From: an uncultured Collinsella sp.
GTDB taxonomy: Bacteria > Actinomycetota > Coriobacteriia > Coriobacteriales > Coriobacteriaceae
Direction of reading: 5' to 3'
Length of the DNA stretch: 64,000 bases
Assembly: GCA_902494345.1 (NCBI GenBank)
Contig: CABUSV010000014.1
Coordinates: forward strand, 4,847 to 68,846
Below the pieces are notes generated by a model, which was given only the letters and a program-made list of their open reading frames with translations, had not been told where the DNA came from and searched no databases. The position numbers were made by a program, and so were the translations under genes. The stretch's first letter is position 1; each line of letters begins with the position of its first letter. This document shows positions 49,239-59,622 of the stretch, one piece after another.

Positions 49239-51263
49239 CTACATCAAGTTGCAAACAGCCGCCGCGAAGGCCACGGGGTCCTCGGGGAGGATGCCCTCGA
49301 CCAGCAGAGCCTGGTCATAGAGCAGACCGGAGTACTGCTTGATCTTGTCGGCGTCGCCTGCCTTCTGGGCAGCGACAAGCTTGTCAAAGACCGGGTGCTT
49401 GGCGTTGAGCTCGAGCACGCGCTGGCTCTTGGGCATGCCGTCGGGCGCGCCCTCGGGTCCCTTCTGGAGTACCTTCTCCATCTCGAGCGAAAGCGGGCCC
49501 TCGGTGGTGATGCAAGCGGGGGCATCGGTCAGGCGCGCGGAAACGGCAACTTTCTCGACCTTGTCACCGAGTGCCTCCTTCATAGCGCTAAAGAGGTCCT
49601 CGTTCTCCTTGGTGGCGTCCTCGGCCTCCTTCTTCTCATCCTCGGTCGCCAGGTCAAGATCACCGGTCGCAACGTTCTTGAGCTCCAGATGACGATCCTC
49701 GACCTCGGGCTCGGCACCGTCGGCCACAGCCTTCTCGGCAGCCTCGCGGGCAGCGTCGTCCTCGTAGATCTTGGGCATATCGGCGGCAACGTACTCACGC
49801 ATGGCCTGGAAGGTGAACTCATCCACGTCCTGCGTCAGCAGCAGCACGTCGTAACCGCGGTCGAGCACGCCCTTCACCACGGGCATCTTGGCCAGGCGCT
49901 CACGCGAGTCGCCGGCGGCGTAGTAGATGGCCTTCTGATCCTCGGGCATGCCCTTGGCATACTCGGCCAGGGTAATCATCTTCTGTTCCTTGGCAGACCA
50001 GAACAGCAGCAGGTCGGCGAGCTCATCGGCCTTCATGCCATAGCTCGAGTAGATACCGTACTTAAGACCGCGGCCAAAGTTCTCAAAGAACTTCTCGTAG
50101 GCCTCGCGGTCGTTGTCGCGCATATCCTCAAGATCGGCAGTAATCTTCTTCTCCACGCGCTTGGCGATGGCCTTGAGCTGACGGTTCTGCTGCAGCGTCT
50201 CACGCGAGATGTTGAGCGACACGTCGGCGGAATCCACGACGCCGCGGACAAAGTTGTAGTAGTCGGGCAGCAGGTCGTCGCATTTCTCCATAATCAGCAC
50301 GTTGGAGCTGTAGAGCGCCAGGCCCTTCTCGTAGTCCTTGCTGTACAGATCGAACGGCGCGCGGCCCGGCACAAACAGCAGGGCGTCATACTCGAGCGTA
50401 CCCTCGGCATGGAAGCTGATGGTGCGCGCAGGATCGTCAAAGTCGTGGAACGTGGACTTGTAGAACTCGTCGTAGTCCTTCTGCTCGACATCGGAGCTGC
50501 GCTTTTTCCAGATCGGCGTCATCGAGTTGACAGTCTCGAGCTCCTGGTAGTCCTCATACTCGGGCTTGTAATCGTCGCCGGCGTCCTCGGGCTTGGGTTT
50601 CTGGCGGCTCTTGGACACCATCATCTGAATCGGGTAGCGCACATAGTTGCTGTACTGCTGAATCAGACTCTTGAGGCCCCACTCGGTCAGGAAGCGATCG
50701 TAGGTCTCGGCCTCGCCGTCGGCATCGAGCTTCTCGTTCTCACGCAGCGTCAGAATGACATCGGTACCGTGCTCGGCGCGCTCGCTGTCCTCGATGGTGT
50801 AGCCCTCAAGACCGTCCGACTCCCACACATGGGCGACATCCTCGCCATAGGCACGGCTCACGACCTTCACATGGCTGGCAACCATAAAGGCAGAGTAGAA
50901 GCCCACGCCAAACTGACCGATGATGTCGACATCGGAGCCCTGCTGCTCGGCGTTCTCGGTCTTAAACTCCTCGGAGCCGGAGTGGGCGATGGTGCCCAGG
51001 TTGCGCTCGAGCTCCTCGGCGGTCATGCCGATACCGTTATCCGAAATCGTGATGGTGCGGGCATCCTTATCAAAGGAGACGCGAATGGCCAGGTCGCCCT
51101 GGTCGATCTTGACGCTCGGATCCTGCAGACTCTTAAAGTTGAGCTTGTCGACGGCGTCGCTCGCGTTAGAGATAAGCTCGCGCAGGAAGATTTCCTTATT
51201 GGTGTAGATGGAGTTGATCATGAGGTCGAGCAGTTTTTTGCTCTCGGTCTTAAATTGACGCAT
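49239..51263 (-). CDS. htpG: Molecular chaperone HtpG (Hsp90)
   Basis: A 674-residue Hsp90. The N-terminal GHKL ATPase has motifs LRELISNASDA, DNGIGMT and FGVGFYSAF. The middle domain (residues about 240-480) includes the FVRGVVDSADVSLNISRE catalytic-loop region. The C-terminal dimerisation domain carries a charged, Glu/Lys-rich stretch (residues about 540-580). The ATG at 51263 has AAAGGAC upstream. It is monocistronic; no heat-shock operator is evident. Confidence 0.95.
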   Translation of the reverse strand: MRQFKTESKKLLDLMINSIYTNKEIFLRELISNASDAVDKLNFKSLQDPSVKIDQGDLAIRVSFDKDARTITISDNGIGMTAEELERNLGTIAHSGSEEFKTENAEQQGSDVDIIGQFGVGFYSAFMVASHVKVVSRAYGEDVAHVWESDGLEGYTIEDSERAEHGTDVILTLRENEKLDADGEAETYDRFLTEWGLKSLIQQYSNYVRYPIQMMVSKSRQKPKPEDAGDDYKPEYEDYQELETVNSMTPIWKKRSSDVEQKDYDEFYKSTFHDFDDPARTISFHAEGTLEYDALLFVPGRAPFDLYSKDYEKGLALYSSNVLIMEKCDDLLPDYYNFVRGVVDSADVSLNISRETLQQNRQLKAIAKRVEKKITADLEDMRDNDREAYEKFFENFGRGLKYGIYSSYGMKADELADLLLFWSAKEQKMITLAEYAKGMPEDQKAIYYAAGDSRERLAKMPVVKGVLDRGYDVLLLTQDVDEFTFQAMREYVAADMPKIYEDDAAREAAEKAVADGAEPEVEDRHLELKNVATGDLDLATEDEKKEAEDATKENEDLFSAMKEALGDKVEKVAVSARLTDAPACITTEGPLSLEMEKVLQKGPEGAPDGMPKSQRVLELNAKHPVFDKLVAAQKAGDADKIKQYSGLLYDQALLVEGILPEDPVAFAAAVCNLM

Positions 51264-51465
51264 ATGCAGTCCTTTCGCGCTACCCCCGTCCGCAAAAACG
51301 GCCCGGTTGCCCGAGCCGCATCGCAGACCTGCTATGTTCAGACTTAGATTTTATAACCCATTAGCGCGCATATATACATACGGAATCGAAAAACTGTATG
51401 TCAGAACGCTCCAATGCGCCAATTGCCAAGGAGTGTCCCCCACTGCCGGCAGAAAAGGAACGTCC

Positions 51466-51966
51466 CTATCTGCCATCAACGCGCTTGGCCATCCAGACAT
51501 GGGGTTGGCCCTCGTCTTCGTAATCTACCGGGGCAATTTGCGTGTAGCCCGCCTTTACATAGAGCGGCAGCACGTATTCCTGCGCATGCAGCTTAATAAG
51601 CTTAGCGCCGGCAGCACGTGCACACGCAGCACTGGCCTCGACGATCGCACTCGCCAGTCCGCGACGACGCATAGCCGGCAGCACGGCGACGCGCCCCATA
51701 ATATAGGTCTCCCCCGCCGCGACGCCTTCGTCCAAGTCGCACGCCGGCGACACCGGAGCCTCTGCGTCAGCCGCGCGCTCAAGCTCTTCGGGAAACACGC
51801 GCGAGCAACCGGCAAGCTCGCCGTCTACATAGAGCGTCACATGAATGCAGTTCGGATCCTCGTCGATAGCGTCGAACTCGATCTCGTAGCCTTGCTCGTC
51901 CATAAAAACGACGCGGCGCACCAACGCCGCGTCATCAAAGCATCCCGTCTTAAGTTGGATATCCAT
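51466..51966 (-). CDS. GNAT-family N-acetyltransferase
   Basis: A 166-residue acetyl-CoA-dependent transferase. The acetyl-CoA pyrophosphate loop is VLPAMRRRGLASAIVE (R/QxxGxG/A-like), followed by the helix ARAAGAKLIKLHAQ and the final strand LYVKAGYTQI. The similarity of the core to ElaA/YjcF-type proteins (VFMDEQGYEIEFDAID near the N-terminus) is notable. The ATG at 51966 has AAAGGGC upstream. The substrate is unknown. Confidence 0.85.
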   Translation of the reverse strand: MDIQLKTGCFDDAALVRRVVFMDEQGYEIEFDAIDEDPNCIHVTLYVDGELAGCSRVFPEELERAADAEAPVSPACDLDEGVAAGETYIMGRVAVLPAMRRRGLASAIVEASAACARAAGAKLIKLHAQEYVLPLYVKAGYTQIAPVDYEDEGQPHVWMAKRVDGR

Positions 51967-52004
51967 GCTGCCCTTTCATTCAATGCGAACGTTAGGGACA
52001 GATT

Positions 52005-52655
52005 TTAGCGAAAATGAGCTCCGCGCACGCTAAACTTCGCGCGAGCCTTCGCCAGGCAGTCGTAATGACCCACGTTATGGGCATCGCTCGCGATGAAGCT
52101 GTACAGGTTCTGATCGAACAGGCGCTGTGCCGGCTTTTTCTCGCGACCAAAGCGACCGCCGGCAATAAAGTCCGCCGAAGCCTGCAGCTTGCAGCCCATA
52201 TCGACCAGGCGCTCCGCCACGCTTACATCCTTTTGGACGGCGCGATAGCGCTCAGGATGAGCGATGATCACCTGGTAGCCACGGCACTGCAAATCGTAAA
52301 TCGTGTTCTCGTACTCTCTAAACGCATACGCATCGGCATGCGTCGAAAGCTCGAGCAGAAACTCGTTGGTTCCATCGAAATGCAAGTGCTCCGCGGCATC
52401 GATACCAAGCTCAACGAGCTTTCGGTGGTTGACTTCGAAGCCCATCTGGAGCGGAAAGCCGTCAGCGTTATCACGCAGCAGCTCAAAGGCATCCCACATC
52501 TTGTCGTAATCAAAATAGGGATCACGGCAGTGAGGAGTGCAAACGATTCTGGTTACACCGGCCCGCTTGGCAGCCTCGAGCATCGCCAAGCTCTCATCGA
52601 GATCGGCGGCGCCGTCGTCTACACCCGGCAAGATATGGCAATGAATGTCACGCAT
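52005..52655 (-). CDS. PHP-type tyrosine-protein phosphatase (CpsB/YwqE-like)
   Basis: A 216-residue metal-dependent phosphatase that dephosphorylates BY-kinases controlling polysaccharide export. The PHP metal motif at the N-terminus is DIHCHILPGVDDGA. Later motifs are CTPHCRDPYF, IIAHPERYRA and the final SDAHN. The ATG at 52655 follows TAAGG. It lies 17 bases downstream of the kinase gene, completing a Wzz-kinase-phosphatase operon. Confidence 0.9.
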   Translation of the reverse strand: MRDIHCHILPGVDDGAADLDESLAMLEAAKRAGVTRIVCTPHCRDPYFDYDKMWDAFELLRDNADGFPLQMGFEVNHRKLVELGIDAAEHLHFDGTNEFLLELSTHADAYAFREYENTIYDLQCRGYQVIIAHPERYRAVQKDVSVAERLVDMGCKLQASADFIAGGRFGREKKPAQRLFDQNLYSFIASDAHNVGHYDCLAKARAKFSVRGAHFR

Positions 52656-52672
52656 AGGTCAGCCTTAATCAA

Positions 52673-53410
52673 CTAAACGTTTGCTCGGTTGGTGAAGATG
52701 CCCTTTTTGGAAGTCCCCTGATCGTCGGAGCCCTTCTTCACCTTCTTACCGTCCTTGGTGTAGTAGGAGTAGTAGTACTCACTGGTCTCAGTCTCGCAGT
52801 AGTTCATAACGGTACCGATGAGCTTGACCTTCTCGGACTTCTTAAGCTGACCGATGGCGTTGAGCGCCTCCTCGCGCTTGGTGAAATCCTCACGCACGAC
52901 AAAAAGCGCACCGTCGGTCAGACTTGCGATCTCGGCAGCATCGATGAAGGTACCGACCGGGGGAGCATCAAAGATGACGTACTGGAACTTGGCGGACAGT
53001 GCCTTTACCAGCTTGGCAAAGCGGTGAGAGACGATGATGTCGGCAGGATTGGGAATATGCGGCTCGGCATCGAGGAAGTAGAAGTTCTTCTGACCCGTCT
53101 CGACAATTGCCTGGTCAATGGAGATCTGCTCGGAAAGGACCGCATAGAGTCCGCCGCGCGAACGAACGCCGAGCATATCGGAAAGGGACCTGCGGCGCAT
53201 ATCGGCCTCGACCAGAAGCACGGACTTGCCGCTCGTGGCGATTGCCTGAGCAAGGTTAATGGAAACCGTAGACTTACCCTCGTTGGGAATCGAGGACGTG
53301 ACGGTAATGGTGCGAATGGGGTCGTCCACGCTCGCAAAGCGGATGTTGGCCAGAAGGGTCTTGGCGGCATTCTGTACAACGAGCTTATCGGTGTTCTTTG
53401 CCTTAGCCAT
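52673..53410 (-). CDS. Tyrosine-protein kinase, CpsD/CapB-like BY-kinase
   Basis: A 245-residue cytoplasmic BY-kinase. Walker A is SSIPNEGKSTVSINL, Walker A' LLVEADMRRRSL and Walker B YVIFDAPPVG. The C-terminal autophosphorylated tyrosine cluster (EYYYSYYTKDGKK) is followed by about 20 further residues. It acts with the adjacent Wzz-like membrane activator (its start is two bases after that gene's stop codon). Confidence 0.92.
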   Translation of the reverse strand: MAKAKNTDKLVVQNAAKTLLANIRFASVDDPIRTITVTSSIPNEGKSTVSINLAQAIATSGKSVLLVEADMRRRSLSDMLGVRSRGGLYAVLSEQISIDQAIVETGQKNFYFLDAEPHIPNPADIIVSHRFAKLVKALSAKFQYVIFDAPPVGTFIDAAEIASLTDGALFVVREDFTKREEALNAIGQLKKSEKVKLIGTVMNYCETETSEYYYSYYTKDGKKVKKGSDDQGTSKKGIFTNRANV

Positions 53411-53412
53411 GC

Positions 53413-54069
53413 CTATTTACCACCTTTCATAGCCGGAATTCGGCCAACAACGGGAATGCCCAGGAGCTCTTCTGCCTCTTCGGCACCGCGGATGCGGGTA
53501 TTGAGCATGTCTGCCAAAACGACATAGGCAACTGCGATAAAGATACCGGCGAGGAACGCGACGGCAATATACAGCGTGCGTTTGGGGCCGCTGGGGGCTT
53601 CGGGGGTCTTAGCCTCGTCGATAACGTTGATGCTCTGGGCAGCGCCGACGTTCTGAGCGACCGTACTCACCGAGCTAGCTATGGCCTTTGCGACCTCAGC
53701 CGTCTCCTTGGCATCGGTGCCGGTAACCGAAAGCGTAATGACGCGCGTGGTGGTCTCGGAGGAAACAGACACCTTGTAGTCATCCAGATCGGTGAGGCCC
53801 AGTTCTTTGGCGGCGCCGCTCTTAACGCTATCGCTATCCAGCAGCGTGGCGATATCGTTGGAAAGCATCTGGCTCGCCGAGAGATCGTTGTAGCTCATCT
53901 GACCGCTATCGTCAGTCTTGGCGAGAATGTACATGCTCGTCGTCGCGGTATAGGTGTTGTCCATCGCAGCGAAGGACACGATGCCCATGGCGATCGCGCA
54001 GACCACCGGAAGGGCGATGACCAGCTGAAGGTGCTTTTTGAGCAGCTGGAACAGTTCGAGAAGGGTCAT
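53413..54069 (-). CDS. Wzz/CpsC-like polysaccharide co-polymerase
   Basis: A 218-residue membrane protein. Two membrane helices near the ends (LVIALPVVCAIAMGIVSF and TLYIAVAFLAGIFIAVAYV) flank an extracytoplasmic region that regulates chain length. The C-terminal cytoplasmic tail activates the BY-kinase. The ATG at 54069 has AAAGGC upstream. It is the first gene of the operon. The expected glycosyltransferases and flippase are not in the window. Confidence 0.9.
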   Translation of the reverse strand: MTLLELFQLLKKHLQLVIALPVVCAIAMGIVSFAAMDNTYTATTSMYILAKTDDSGQMSYNDLSASQMLSNDIATLLDSDSVKSGAAKELGLTDLDDYKVSVSSETTTRVITLSVTGTDAKETAEVAKAIASSVSTVAQNVGAAQSINVIDEAKTPEAPSGPKRTLYIAVAFLAGIFIAVAYVVLADMLNTRIRGAEEAEELLGIPVVGRIPAMKGGK

Positions 54070-54210
54070 GCAGCTTGCCTTTCATTTCCCCAGTTCGGAT
54101 TGACAAAACTGCCCGTATGTTATCGCATCTTTTTGCCGAGACCAAACTCTATACATAAGAAACAGGCTCTCCTGTAAAAATGTCGGAAGCAATCGTAAAA
54201 TTGCACAACA

Positions 54211-54239
54211 ACGCCGCACCCGAAAGTCAAATGCGGCGT
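54211..54239 (-). terminator. Terminator of the PhoPR-like operon
   Basis: ACGCCGCA and TGCGGCGT stem, 25 bases past the histidine kinase stop, with a T-rich run on the minus strand side. Confidence 0.7.
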
Positions 54240-54264
54240 CTACATCAATATCTATGTTGTATCG

Positions 54265-55689
54265 CTATGCGAATGGCTCGTCCTGCTGTATGGGAAACGT
54301 CACCGTAATGGTGGTTCCCACGCCCAGCTCGCTCGACAGATCGAGCATGGCGTGATGATACAGGGCCGCATGCTTGACAATGGCAAGCCCCAGACCGGTT
54401 CCGCCGCGTGCCTTGGACCTACTCTTGTCCACGCGATAGAACCGCTCAAATACCTTGCCCTGTTCTTCAGGCGCGATACCGATTCCCGTGTCGGCGACCG
54501 CGAGGAACGGATGGCCTTCGTCGTTGGTGCCGCACTGCAGTGTAACCGTACCGCCGGGTCGATTGTAGCGGATGGCGTTGCTTGCCAAATTATAGATGAG
54601 CTCGTCGATCAAGCGCGACACGCCTTCGATGACCACAGGCTTGGTCTCATGACTTATCGTCACATTCGCCTGACGGGCGACCTGTTCAAGACGCTGCTCA
54701 ACCGCGTAGATGGCACGCGAGAGCTCAATAGGCTCCGTGGACCCAATGGGCACCGCCTCGCCCTCAGTTGCACGCTCGGCCTCGTCCAAGTTAGACAGCG
54801 TAAGGATGTCGTTGACGAGCGCCGCCAAACGGCCCGCCTCACGATAGATGCGACCGCCAAAGTTGCGCAGGTCATCCTCGCCCTCGACCATGCCGTTTGC
54901 GATGAGCTCGGCATAGCCCGAAATCGCCGTAAGCGGCGTCTTGAGCTCATGAGTGATATTCGCCGTGAACTCGCGGCGCATACGGTCGTTGTCCGCTAGC
55001 ACCGCCATTTGGCGCTTGAGCTCCTGGCGCTGCGACTCGATACGCTCAAGCATGGGGACCATCTCGGCATAGGCGTGCTCATAGCTACGGCGTGGGTGGT
55101 CCAAATCCACCTCTTGCAACGGCGCGATGATGGCACGGGACTCGCGGCGCGCCATAAAAAACGAGAGTACCGCACCCGCTGCTGCGATAAGCAGCATCGG
55201 CGCCACCATCGACAGCAAAATCGCCGCAACGCCAGGCTGGGCCTGCGCCAAGCGGACAACCTGGCCGTTATCAAGGGCGACGGCGCGATACAGCATAATC
55301 TCGTCGAGCGTAGAGCTTGCGCGCTCCGCGGAACCCGAACCACTCTCAAAGGCCTCGATGACCTCGGGGCGATCGCCATGGTTGGGCAGTGTGGAAGGCG
55401 ACGCCTCGTTGTCGTAGGCAACCGATCCATCCTTGTTAATCAGCGTGATGCGCAAGTCCTCGCGATCGAGGCTACGCAAGAACGGGATGGGCTCCTGCTG
55501 CTCGTCGAGGGCGGCAGCAATGAGCTCGGTTTCCTGCGCTAGGTTGGCACTCGTGGCATCCGCCAAGGTGTTTTGCACAAAGAACGCACCCAGCACCGTA
55601 AACGCCACGATAACCGCCATGGCACAGACAAAGATCGTCACAAAAACGCGGTGCGACAGCGTATGTTTTCCCTGGGGGGCGAAGACCAC
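54265..55689 (-). CDS. Sensor histidine kinase, PhoR-like
   Basis: A 474-residue sensor. N-terminal membrane segment (FVTIFVCAMAVIVAFTVLGAFF), extracytoplasmic domain (residues about 40-160), second membrane helix (LLSMVAPMLLIAAAGAVLSFF), then HAMP-like, DHp and catalytic domains. The phosphorylated His is in NITHELKTPLTAI. ATP-binding boxes are NAIRYNRPGG, VADTGIGIAPEEQGKVF and GGTGLGLAIVKHA. A GTG start at 55689 lies two bases past the response regulator stop codon, with GGAGGAG upstream. Proximity to pstB supports phosphate sensing. Confidence 0.9.
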   Translation of the reverse strand: MVFAPQGKHTLSHRVFVTIFVCAMAVIVAFTVLGAFFVQNTLADATSANLAQETELIAAALDEQQEPIPFLRSLDREDLRITLINKDGSVAYDNEASPSTLPNHGDRPEVIEAFESGSGSAERASSTLDEIMLYRAVALDNGQVVRLAQAQPGVAAILLSMVAPMLLIAAAGAVLSFFMARRESRAIIAPLQEVDLDHPRRSYEHAYAEMVPMLERIESQRQELKRQMAVLADNDRMRREFTANITHELKTPLTAISGYAELIANGMVEGEDDLRNFGGRIYREAGRLAALVNDILTLSNLDEAERATEGEAVPIGSTEPIELSRAIYAVEQRLEQVARQANVTISHETKPVVIEGVSRLIDELIYNLASNAIRYNRPGGTVTLQCGTNDEGHPFLAVADTGIGIAPEEQGKVFERFYRVDKSRSKARGGTGLGLAIVKHAALYHHAMLDLSSELGVGTTITVTFPIQQDEPFA

Positions 55690-55692
55690 GGG

Positions 55693-56421
55693 TTACTCCT
55701 CCGATGCGGTGGCCGCGGTGTCGTCACCTTCGGCACCATCACCGGCAGAAGGCTCGGCCAAGCGGTAGCCCACGCCGCGTACGGTCTCGATGGCGCTGGC
55801 ATGCTCGCCCAGTTTTTGGCGAAGCGTCTGCACGTGCACGTCAACGGTGCGCGAACCGCCGTCGAAGTCCCAGCCCCACACGCTCTGCAGCAACGACTCG
55901 CGGGTAAAGACCACGCCGGGCTTGCGCATGAGGTACTCGAGCAGGTCGAACTCGCGCAGGGTGAGCTTAAGCGGCTCGCCGGCAACGGTCACCTCGCGAT
56001 GGCTGGGCGAGAGCACGATGTCGCCCACGCTGAGCACATCGCTCGCCTGCTTGACCATGCCGCCGCGACGCAGCAGTGCGCGGCAGCGGCTCGCAAGCTC
56101 CATGAGCGAGAAGGGTTTAGTCAGGTAATCGTCGGCACCGCCATCGAGCGCCATCACCTTGTCGAGCTCGGTGTCCTTGGCGGTAAGCATCATGATGGGC
56201 ACCGTCGCCGTCAGGCGATCGGCACGCAGGCGACGCATAATCGCCAAGCCATCGGTATCGGGCAGCATGATATCGAGCAGGACAGCATCGGGTACCCGTC
56301 GCGCCACGGCAGCCTTAAACTCACCGTCGCACGAAAAGCCCTCGGCCTCGATCCCCTGCTTGCGCAGTGCATAGACCGTCAAATCCCTGATGTTGTCATC
56401 GTCCTCGACGTAATAGATCAT
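55693..56421 (-). CDS. OmpR-family response regulator, PhoP/PhoB-like
   Basis: A 242-residue regulator. Receiver domain with the acidic pair EDDD, phospho-Asp in LLDIMLPDTDG, Thr/Lys switch MLTAKD and YLTKPFSLME. C-terminal winged helix includes LTLREFDLLEYLM and VWGWDFDGGSRTVDVHVQ. The tail is Ala/Glu-rich. The ATG at 56421 has AAAGGGG upstream. It is 64 bases downstream of pstB and coupled to the kinase. Confidence 0.9.
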   Translation of the reverse strand: MIYYVEDDDNIRDLTVYALRKQGIEAEGFSCDGEFKAAVARRVPDAVLLDIMLPDTDGLAIMRRLRADRLTATVPIMMLTAKDTELDKVMALDGGADDYLTKPFSLMELASRCRALLRRGGMVKQASDVLSVGDIVLSPSHREVTVAGEPLKLTLREFDLLEYLMRKPGVVFTRESLLQSVWGWDFDGGSRTVDVHVQTLRQKLGEHASAIETVRGVGYRLAEPSAGDGAEGDDTAATASEE

Positions 56422-56485
56422 GTTGAACCCCTTTGCGGCCGGCATGACCGCATCTTAATCCTAAAGGTACCTTTACTAGATGGTA

Positions 56486-57361
<876 letters not shown>

Positions 57362-57464
57362 ACCGCATACCTCCACATCGATATCAATTCAGCAGTATCG
57401 ATAGTAGAAATCGCGGCTCATATGCACGTGAGCGCATTGTCAAGTGTTTGTAAGGGCACGCTGG

Positions 57465-58703
57465 CTATGCGGCGGGCAGCTCGATGGTGAATATCGTGTG
57501 TTCGGGCGTCGATTCACATGCAACGGTACCGCCATGTGCCGCGATGATCTCCTTGGCAATAGCAAGGCCCAGACCGGCACCACCGCGATTGGTCGCACGC
57601 GCCGCATCCAGGCGATAGAACTTCTCAAAGATCACCTTGAGCTTAGCCGCAGGGATAGGATCGCCCTGATTGATAAAGCGCACGCGCACGCCGCCATCGT
57701 CTTGGCGCCCGGCCTCAATCGTGATAGTCGAGCCCTCATAGCTATAGGCGACGGCGTTTTTCATGATGTTGTTGAACACGCGAGCCATCTTGTCGCCATC
57801 CACGAGCACCGTCAGGTCCTCGTGGATATCAACTTGGGCTTCCTTATGCTGCTCGTTGAGGATGGGATAGAACTCGTCAGCCACCTGAGCCAGCAGCAAC
57901 CCCAGATCAACATAGCCGCGCGTGAGCACGATATCGTGGAAGTCAAAGCGCGTGATATCGAAGAACTCTTCGATGAGCGCATCGAGCCGGTGCGCCTTGT
58001 CGAGAGCCACGCCCGTAAAGTGCGCACGTTGCTCAACCGGCAGCTCGGGAGCCTCTTGCAGCAGCGAAAGATAGCCCACCACACTGGCAAGCGGGGTGCG
58101 TAGGTCATGTGCCAAGTACGTGACCAGATCGTCCTTGCGATGCGACTCGTCACGCAGAGCTTGCTGCACCTTGCGCTCACGGTCACGCACGCGGTTAAGG
58201 GCGCCCTCGACCTCCAAGAAGTCGCCGTCGATGTTGTCCCAGGTGTCGGGGTGATCGATCAGGCGATCTTGAATACGAGCGGCCAGCACACAATCGGCAT
58301 GCTGCTCGCCCTGCTCGTAGCCCTGGTAGTACAGGGCGCGGCCGCACAAGAACAGCACGCACACGGCAAGCGCCAGCACAAAGCCAAGCATATTGAATAC
58401 AAAGCCGGCATCGAACAGCACCGGCCCTTCAATGCCGCCGAGCGCCATGGCGCCTATCGCCAACGTCATGGCCCACGCGGCGCCGCCAATCACCACGCAG
58501 CGGCGCACGATCTCAAATCGATCGATCAGCAAAAAGCCGACAAGCAGCACCGCCAAGATTCCGACGATGTTGTCGATGCCAATCAGCAGCAGGCTCAGCA
58601 AAAAGAGCAGCACCGTTGCAAGCGCGCGGTTGTCGACGACCGACCTCACGTATTCAAAGAGCCGATCGGGCACCTCGAACGCCTGCCTATCGTCTTTTGT
58701 CAT
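57465..58703 (-). CDS. Sensor histidine kinase, VanS-like
   Basis: A 412-residue sensor. N-terminal membrane region of four hydrophobic segments (FLLSLLLIGIDNIVGILAVLLV and following; residues about 25-150), a short linker, then DHp with YLAHDLRTPLASVVGYL. Catalytic boxes are NIMKNAVAYS, FINQGDPIPAAKL and GGAGLGLAIAKEI. This class has a short or absent external sensor loop, as VanS-like and BceS-like kinases do. The ATG at 58703 has GAGGATC upstream. It follows the cognate regulator gene. Confidence 0.88.
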   Translation of the reverse strand: MTKDDRQAFEVPDRLFEYVRSVVDNRALATVLLFLLSLLLIGIDNIVGILAVLLVGFLLIDRFEIVRRCVVIGGAAWAMTLAIGAMALGGIEGPVLFDAGFVFNMLGFVLALAVCVLFLCGRALYYQGYEQGEQHADCVLAARIQDRLIDHPDTWDNIDGDFLEVEGALNRVRDRERKVQQALRDESHRKDDLVTYLAHDLRTPLASVVGYLSLLQEAPELPVEQRAHFTGVALDKAHRLDALIEEFFDITRFDFHDIVLTRGYVDLGLLLAQVADEFYPILNEQHKEAQVDIHEDLTVLVDGDKMARVFNNIMKNAVAYSYEGSTITIEAGRQDDGGVRVRFINQGDPIPAAKLKVIFEKFYRLDAARATNRGGAGLGLAIAKEIIAAHGGTVACESTPEHTIFTIELPAA

Positions 58704-58729
58704 ATCAAGATCCTCACAAGCGAAAAGCG

Positions 58730-59425
58730 TTATTCGATGATGTAGCCGACGCCCCAGACGTTTTTGATAAAGCGTGGCTTTTGTGCGTCGTCGCCAATCT
58801 TTTCGCGCAAGTGGCGAATGTGCACCATCACCGTATTGTTGGAGCCGGGCATAAAGTCCTCGTTCCACACCGCGCGGAACAGGTCCTCCACGGCCACCAC
58901 GCTGCCGCGATGCTCGACCAGATACAGCAAGATCGAATACTCGGTGGGCGTGAGGCGAACCGGTGAACCGTCCACTGTCACGGAACGAGCATCGCGGTTG
59001 ATCTCCAAGCCGTCGAGCTGAATGGTCGGCGACTCGGCCGCCTGTGCACGGCTACCGTAGCTGGTGTAGCGGCGAAGCTGAGCGTGCACGCGCGCGATGA
59101 GCTCCAGCGGACGGAACGGCTTAACCACGTAATCGTCCGCGCCAAGCGAAAGGCCCTCGATCTTGTCTTGCTGGGCATCGCGCGCCGTCAGCATGATCAC
59201 AGGATAGGTATGGCCGGAACGGATCGTACGCAGCAGCTCAAACCCATCGATATCGGGCAGCATGACATCCAGCAGCGCCAGATCGAACTCCTGCTCCAAA
59301 ATCGCCTTGGCCGCATCAGCCCCGCTATAGGCAATCTGGACATCAAAGCCCTCTTTTGTAAGGTAGATACCAACCAAGTCGGCGATGGCCTTTTCGTCAT
59401 CAACTACCAAAATGCGCTCGTTCAT
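58730..59425 (-). CDS. OmpR-family response regulator, VanR-like
   Basis: A 231-residue regulator. Receiver with DDEK, phospho-Asp in ALLDVMLPDIDG, MLTARD and YVVKPFRPLEL. Winged helix with LTPTEYSILLYLV and HIRHLREKI. The C-terminal FIKNVWGVGYIIE ending is typical. The kinase start lies 26 bases downstream. Its divergent neighbour is a D,D-carboxypeptidase gene, so cell-wall control is a plausible role. This is an inference from location. Confidence 0.9.
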   Translation of the reverse strand: MNERILVVDDEKAIADLVGIYLTKEGFDVQIAYSGADAAKAILEQEFDLALLDVMLPDIDGFELLRTIRSGHTYPVIMLTARDAQQDKIEGLSLGADDYVVKPFRPLELIARVHAQLRRYTSYGSRAQAAESPTIQLDGLEINRDARSVTVDGSPVRLTPTEYSILLYLVEHRGSVVAVEDLFRAVWNEDFMPGSNNTVMVHIRHLREKIGDDAQKPRFIKNVWGVGYIIE

Positions 59426-59577
59426 GCGTGCTCCTCTCGCGCTCCATTATGCCCGAGGCGACGCACGCCACACACAACAAGCGTGGGTGATTAAGTCGGC
59501 CTTAAGCACCCTTGTGCCCGTTCGGGTGCGGATGTGGGCCACGCGCGCACGCGATGATCGCCGACGCCGGCAAACGA

Positions 59578-59583
59578 TATACT
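59578..59583 (+). promoter_or_regulatory. -10 element of the D,D-carboxypeptidase promoter
   Basis: TATACT lies 40 bases before the chosen GTG start and makes longer in-frame starts (for example 59554) unlikely, since they would lie upstream of the transcript. Confidence 0.5.
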
Positions 59584-59622
59584 CTAGTTCCAGAAGAGAC
59601 CATCCCGTCGAAAGCGAAATCC

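Noticed and set aside
51400..51465. Additional palindrome near the GNAT gene
   Set aside because: Only a short GGCAGA/TCTGCC pairing is present; too weak to call an element or terminator.
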